Source: an uncultured Acetobacteraceae bacterium (lineage in GTDB: Bacteria; Pseudomonadota; Alphaproteobacteria; Acetobacterales; Acetobacteraceae). From it: a stretch of 39,616 nucleotides of DNA. The stretch covers positions 1 to 39,616 of the forward strand of contig CALMVT010000602.1 in assembly GCA_937873175.1 (NCBI GenBank), given 5' to 3'. Below the pieces are notes generated by a model. It was not told the origin of the DNA and ran no database searches. It saw nothing but the letters and a program-made list of their open reading frames with translations. Shown here piece by piece: positions 34,807 to 39,616 of the stretch. The stretch's first letter is position 1; every line of letters starts with the position of its first letter. A program made the translations under genes and the position numbers.

Positions 34807-36815
34807 TTGGGCTTTCTAGCGTGGGCAAGCCCGGCAAGCCGGGCGGTCACTGCAGGGGTGTCGAGCAAGGCGCCGGCCGGGCCGGAAAGGCGGCGGCGCC
34901 AGTTCGGGTGCTCGTCGAGCGTGCCCGGCAGGTTGGGCTGCTCGGGAAGCGCAAGGGCGTCCTCAAGCGGCAGCACCGCCAGGTCACAGGCGGCGCCACC
35001 GATGTGACGCGCGGCGGCGTCGGCAATCCGGTCCGACTGGTCCGGACCCGGCAACTCCGCTGCAGCCGCGCCACTGTCGAGCATCGTGTCCCAAAGCGCC
35101 CCGCGGTCGCGCGTGCGGAGGTGCTGCTCATGTTGCTGGTTCGCCGCGTCGCCCAGTAGCCCCAACCGGCCCCGCCATTCGAGGTCGCGCCCGGCCCACC
35201 AGCCGGCGACGGTCGGCAGGTCGTGCGTGCTGGTCATCGCGGTGGCGCCTTTGGACCAGATGCGCGGCGAGGTGAAGCGGTCGTTGTGTTTCTCGAACCA
35301 CAAGACGCGCATGCCAAGCATGCCGGCCTGCTCCAGCCGGTTCTGGAACCCGTCGGGGATGGTGCCGAGGTCCTCCGCCAGGACGATGGCGCGGTGACGG
35401 TGCGACTCAAGTGCGATGAGCCGCAGCATATCGTCGATGGGGAAGGAGATGTAGGCACCCTCCGCCGCCGAGCTGCCGTCCGGCACGACCCAGAGCCGGG
35501 CCAGGCCCAGCGCGTGGTCGATGCGGACCCCGCCGGCATGCCGCATCGTGCTGCGCAGCATCTCCAGGTAAGCGCCAAAGCCGTTCAGCACGAGGCCGCG
35601 CGGCGAGAACGCCGCCAGTCCCCATTTCTGGCCCTGCGGGCTGAGCAGGTCCGGCGGCGCCCCAACCGAAAGTCCGAGCAGGGTTTCCGCTTGTCGGCTC
35701 CAGCAATGGCTGCCGCCGGAGTCGGCGCCCACGGCGAGGTCGGCCACCAGGCCGATCGGCATGCCGGCGTCACGCGCCGTCTGCTGCGCCGCCGCCATGC
35801 TGAGACCGGCTTGCCATTGCATGAAGGCGTGAAAGGCGACCTCCGTCGCGTGGGCGGCGGCGAACTCGGCAACGGCCGGGTTGCCAGGGCTGCGGTGTTG
35901 CTCGGGCCAATCCCGCCAATGCCAGCGGGTCGGGTCGGCGCCGAAGTGGTGGGCGTGCAGCGCCTCGAACCGGGCATGGGTTTCCAGCGTGTCGCCTTGC
36001 TGCGCGCGGTAGGCCGCCAACTCGTCCTGCATCGCGGGAGGCGCGGCGTCGAACATGGCGCGGAGGGTGGACAGGCGCTTGCGCGCGGCGGCGGGCCAGT
36101 CAACGAGGTCGGCCGCTTCGAGGCGCTGCGTTTCGGCATCGGGAGGCACATCGAGCCGGGTATGCAGCACGTTCAGCAGCATGCGGCTGGACGGCGAGTA
36201 GGGGCTGAAGCGGTCCGGATCCGCGGAGAACTGCGCATGGACGGGGCTGATGGCGACGCCGGCGGCCCCGTGCGCGGCGGCGGGGCGGATCAGGTCCTGC
36301 AACGCGCCGAAATCCCCAAGGCCGGCATCTCCGGCCCGGCGCAACGCATAAAGCTGCGTGGCCAGCAGCCAGGGCCGGGCGCCCGGCGCCGCATCCTCGA
36401 TTGTGAAGCAGCGCTGTGGCGCCACCGCCAGCACCGTTTCATGCGCGCCCAGCGTCAGCCGGTGGTATCCCGACAGGTCGATGCCCGGCAGCACGGCGGC
36501 GCCGTCGCGATCCTCGGCCACGCCTTCGCGCAGGGTTCCGTCCTCCATCACCAGCCGGAAACGGGCCGGCGCGACGTTGAGCATGACCGGTTGCCCCATC
36601 TCCGCCGTCACCAACGGCGGCAGGGTCGAGAAGCCTTTGTCGATCGTCGCGAGGCTCGCCTCCAGGTCGGACGGCGTCGCGGACGGCAGCCCAAGCGCTG
36701 CCAATACGGCGTGCAGCGTGTGCGGCGCGACAACATGCCAGTCGCCGTGCACGTCCTTCCAGCGCGGCGCGATGCCGGCGTGTTCCGCAAGGCGAAGCAG
36801 TGCGTCGTCGGTCAT
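34803..36815 (-). CDS. malQ: 4-alpha-glucanotransferase (amylomaltase)
   Basis: MalQ (GH77, EC 2.4.1.25) transfers alpha-1,4-glucan segments, reshaping short maltodextrins. From ATG 36815 the product has 670 residues. The catalytic set is visible in GVRIDHALGLARLW (nucleophile), IVLAEDLGTIPDGF (acid/base) and MTSTHDLPTVAGWW. The start overlaps the treZ stop in ATGA; the frame continues upstream to 36977 but would run inside treZ. Sitting between TreZ and TreY, it probably lengthens maltodextrins left too short for TreY. Confidence 0.95.
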   Translation of the reverse strand: MTDDALLRLAEHAGIAPRWKDVHGDWHVVAPHTLHAVLAALGLPSATPSDLEASLATIDKGFSTLPPLVTAEMGQPVMLNVAPARFRLVMEDGTLREGVAEDRDGAAVLPGIDLSGYHRLTLGAHETVLAVAPQRCFTIEDAAPGARPWLLATQLYALRRAGDAGLGDFGALQDLIRPAAAHGAAGVAISPVHAQFSADPDRFSPYSPSSRMLLNVLHTRLDVPPDAETQRLEAADLVDWPAAARKRLSTLRAMFDAAPPAMQDELAAYRAQQGDTLETHARFEALHAHHFGADPTRWHWRDWPEQHRSPGNPAVAEFAAAHATEVAFHAFMQWQAGLSMAAAQQTARDAGMPIGLVADLAVGADSGGSHCWSRQAETLLGLSVGAPPDLLSPQGQKWGLAAFSPRGLVLNGFGAYLEMLRSTMRHAGGVRIDHALGLARLWVVPDGSSAAEGAYISFPIDDMLRLIALESHRHRAIVLAEDLGTIPDGFQNRLEQAGMLGMRVLWFEKHNDRFTSPRIWSKGATAMTSTHDLPTVAGWWAGRDLEWRGRLGLLGDAANQQHEQHLRTRDRGALWDTMLDSGAAAAELPGPDQSDRIADAAARHIGGAACDLAVLPLEDALALPEQPNLPGTLDEHPNWRRRLSGPAGALLDTPAVTARLAGLAHARKPK

Positions 36816-38560
36816 CCCGGTGTGACCTGCACGACGATGCTGCCGGGCGCCATCGCCGCAAGTTCCGTGCCGGGTGGATGGGCGAACACGATATCGCCGG
36901 ATGACGCTTCGGACGACACCCTTTCTTGTCCAAGGTTCAGGGTGATCGCCAGGCGCCCGCCGGTTCCGAGCCGCCACGCGGCCCGCACAGCGCCAGGACC
37001 CATCACCTCCGCATTCAGGCTGCGGCAGCCGGGGATGCCCGGCACGATATGCTTGCGCCGCAACGCGAGCAGGTCCTGCACAAAGGCGAAGGTGTCGGGA
37101 TCGGCCTTGTCGGCCACCGAGGCATCAAACGTGGACGGCGCGTTGGGGTCCGGGATCACCGCACGCCGCGCCTCGTCCTGGAACGCCGCAAAGTGCTTGA
37201 ATTCGGCCCGCCGCCCTTCCCGCACCAGCTTGGCAAGGTCCTCGTTGTGGCTGGTAAAGAACAGGAACGGGTTGCGAGCGGCGTATTCCTCGCCCATGAA
37301 CAGCATGGGCACGAAAGGGCACAGCAGTAGCAGCGCGGTGGCGGCGCGCAGGGCTTGCAGGTCCGCCAAGGTGGTCAGGCGGTCGCCCATCGCGCGGTTG
37401 CCGATCTGGTCATGGTTCTGCAGGCACACCACAAAGGCCGTTGTCGGCAGGTGCCCGCTCGGCTCTCCGCGCGGTCGGCCGAGGTGCGGGGACACCTGGC
37501 CCTGGTAGGCGAAGCCATTGGCCAGGCAGTCCGCGAGCAACGAGGTCGCGTCCTGGAAATCCTCGTAGTAACCCTCGTCTTCGCCGGTCAGCAGGACGTG
37601 CATGCAATGGTGAAAATCGTCGGCCCATTGCGCATCGAAACCGTCCGCCTTGGGGCCGGTGCGCAACAGGGCCGCGCGGTTGTTCTCATGCTCCAGCACC
37701 AGATGCACCTGCCGGCCCGGCTCAACTGTCACCCGGATGGTATGGGCGAGGTCGCGTAGGAAGCTTTCCTCAGAGATGGCGTGCACCGCATCGAAACGGA
37801 GACCGTCGAAACGGTATTCCATCAGCCAGTATAGCGCGTTCTGGATGAAGTAGTCGCACACCTCCGGCCGCCGGAAGTCGATGGCGGCGCCCCAGGGCGT
37901 CGTGATGTCCTCGCGGAAAAACGGTTTCGCGTAGGCGTGTAGGTAAGCGCCGTCTGGGCCGAAGTGGTTGTACACCACGTCAAGCATCACCATCAGCCCG
38001 AGGCCGTGCGCGTCATCGATCAGCGCCTTCAGCTCGGCCGGGGTCCCATAGGCGGTATCCGGCGCGAAAGGCAGCACGCCATCATAGCCCCAGTTGCGGC
38101 CGCCAGGGAAATCGGCGATCGGCATGATCTCGACGGCGGTGATGCCGAGCTCTTGCAACTCCGGCAGCCGCTGCCGGATGCCGGAAAAGCCGCCCATGGC
38201 GCCAGCGTGAGCCTCATACACCACCGCCTGGTACCAGGGCCGGCCCTGCCAGCCGGTGTTGCGCCACTCGTATTCGCCGGGATCCACCACAACGCTGGGA
38301 TCGTGCACGTCGGGAGCCTGCAGCCGGGATGCGGGGTCCGGCACGGCCAGGCCATCCGCCACGCGATACCGGTAGCGCGTGCCCGGCGGTGCCGCCAGCG
38401 TCGTTTCATGCCACCCGCCCTCCAGCACCCGCATCGGCTGCGGGGCCTGCCCTTCAATGTCCAGCGAGACGGTTTCGCTCGACGGTGCCCATAGCCGGAA
38501 GCGTGTCTGGCCGTCCGGGAGCAGCGTCGCGCCGAACGGGAGGGTGTGTGCATGGTGCAT
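36812..38560 (-). CDS. treZ: Malto-oligosyltrehalose trehalohydrolase
   Basis: TreZ (GH13, EC 3.2.1.141) cuts trehalose from the maltooligosyl-trehalose made by TreY. The 582-residue product has an N-terminal E-set domain (about 1-95) and the barrel with VVYEAHAGAMGGFSG and EIMPIADFPGGRNWGYDG. Catalytic residues lie in FDGLRFDAVHAI (D257), LVLEHENN (about E290) and LQNHDQIGNRAMGDRL. It begins 3 bp after the glgB stop and its TGA overlaps the malQ ATG. Confidence 0.96.
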   Translation of the reverse strand: MHHAHTLPFGATLLPDGQTRFRLWAPSSETVSLDIEGQAPQPMRVLEGGWHETTLAAPPGTRYRYRVADGLAVPDPASRLQAPDVHDPSVVVDPGEYEWRNTGWQGRPWYQAVVYEAHAGAMGGFSGIRQRLPELQELGITAVEIMPIADFPGGRNWGYDGVLPFAPDTAYGTPAELKALIDDAHGLGLMVMLDVVYNHFGPDGAYLHAYAKPFFREDITTPWGAAIDFRRPEVCDYFIQNALYWLMEYRFDGLRFDAVHAISEESFLRDLAHTIRVTVEPGRQVHLVLEHENNRAALLRTGPKADGFDAQWADDFHHCMHVLLTGEDEGYYEDFQDATSLLADCLANGFAYQGQVSPHLGRPRGEPSGHLPTTAFVVCLQNHDQIGNRAMGDRLTTLADLQALRAATALLLLCPFVPMLFMGEEYAARNPFLFFTSHNEDLAKLVREGRRAEFKHFAAFQDEARRAVIPDPNAPSTFDASVADKADPDTFAFVQDLLALRRKHIVPGIPGCRSLNAEVMGPGAVRAAWRLGTGGRLAITLNLGQERVSSEASSGDIVFAHPPGTELAAMAPGSIVVQVTPG

Positions 38561-38563
38561 GGG

Positions 38564-39616
<1,053 letters not shown>

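Overview
The window looks like a chromosomal segment of a high-GC alphaproteobacterium, most plausibly in or near the Acetobacteraceae. The clues are the uniformly GC-rich coding sequence, separate secD and secF genes, a free-standing hisI, a glyoxylate-type malate synthase G, and small DUF6726-like, DUF3309-like and DUF3429 proteins of the kind common in that group. The assignment comes from protein resemblance only. Coding density is very high: most intergenic gaps are under 160 bp and no stretch above 300 bp lacks a gene. I saw no rRNA, tRNA, CRISPR array, insertion sequence or prophage.

Left part (1-9.4 kb): a low-GC fragment carries the start of a PIN-domain protein that runs off the left edge. 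It is followed by secF and secD (inner-membrane protein export), then a Gfo/Idh/MocA oxidoreductase convergent with lpxB (lipid A synthesis). Next come a shortened DUF952 gene and a minus-strand run of XRE regulator, Nudix hydrolase, sseA, metC and hisI. The last three are joined by one-base TGATG overlaps.

Middle (9.4-22.8 kb): hydroxypyruvate isomerase, an AI-2E-type permease with yraN, then a minus-strand series of glycosyltransferase, DUF3429 protein, histone-deacetylase-like deacetylase and comM. These are followed by a CNNM/CBS/CorC membrane protein, a tiny Gly-rich membrane protein, glcB, an RraA-family protein, a 52-residue lipoprotein and the ABC-F ATPase uup.

Right part (22.9-39.6 kb): two unrelated ABC importers lie side by side. 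One is a complete NitT/TauT-type system; the other is a family-5 binding protein with two permeases but no ATPase. They are followed by a zinc alcohol dehydrogenase and a small HTH-like protein with a good promoter and operator-like repeats. The window closes with a tightly coupled minus-strand operon, glgB-treZ-malQ-treY-otsA, which converts glycogen-type glucans to trehalose and also encodes the first step of the UDP-glucose route.

No clearly new multi-gene system is evident. The best leads are the foreign-looking PIN gene beside secF, the small HTH gene with three CGTGA(A/C)A repeats around its promoter, a shortened glycosyltransferase with damaged catalytic motifs, a predicted leader hairpin that would hide a ribosome binding site, and a GnnA-like oxidoreductase beside lpxB.
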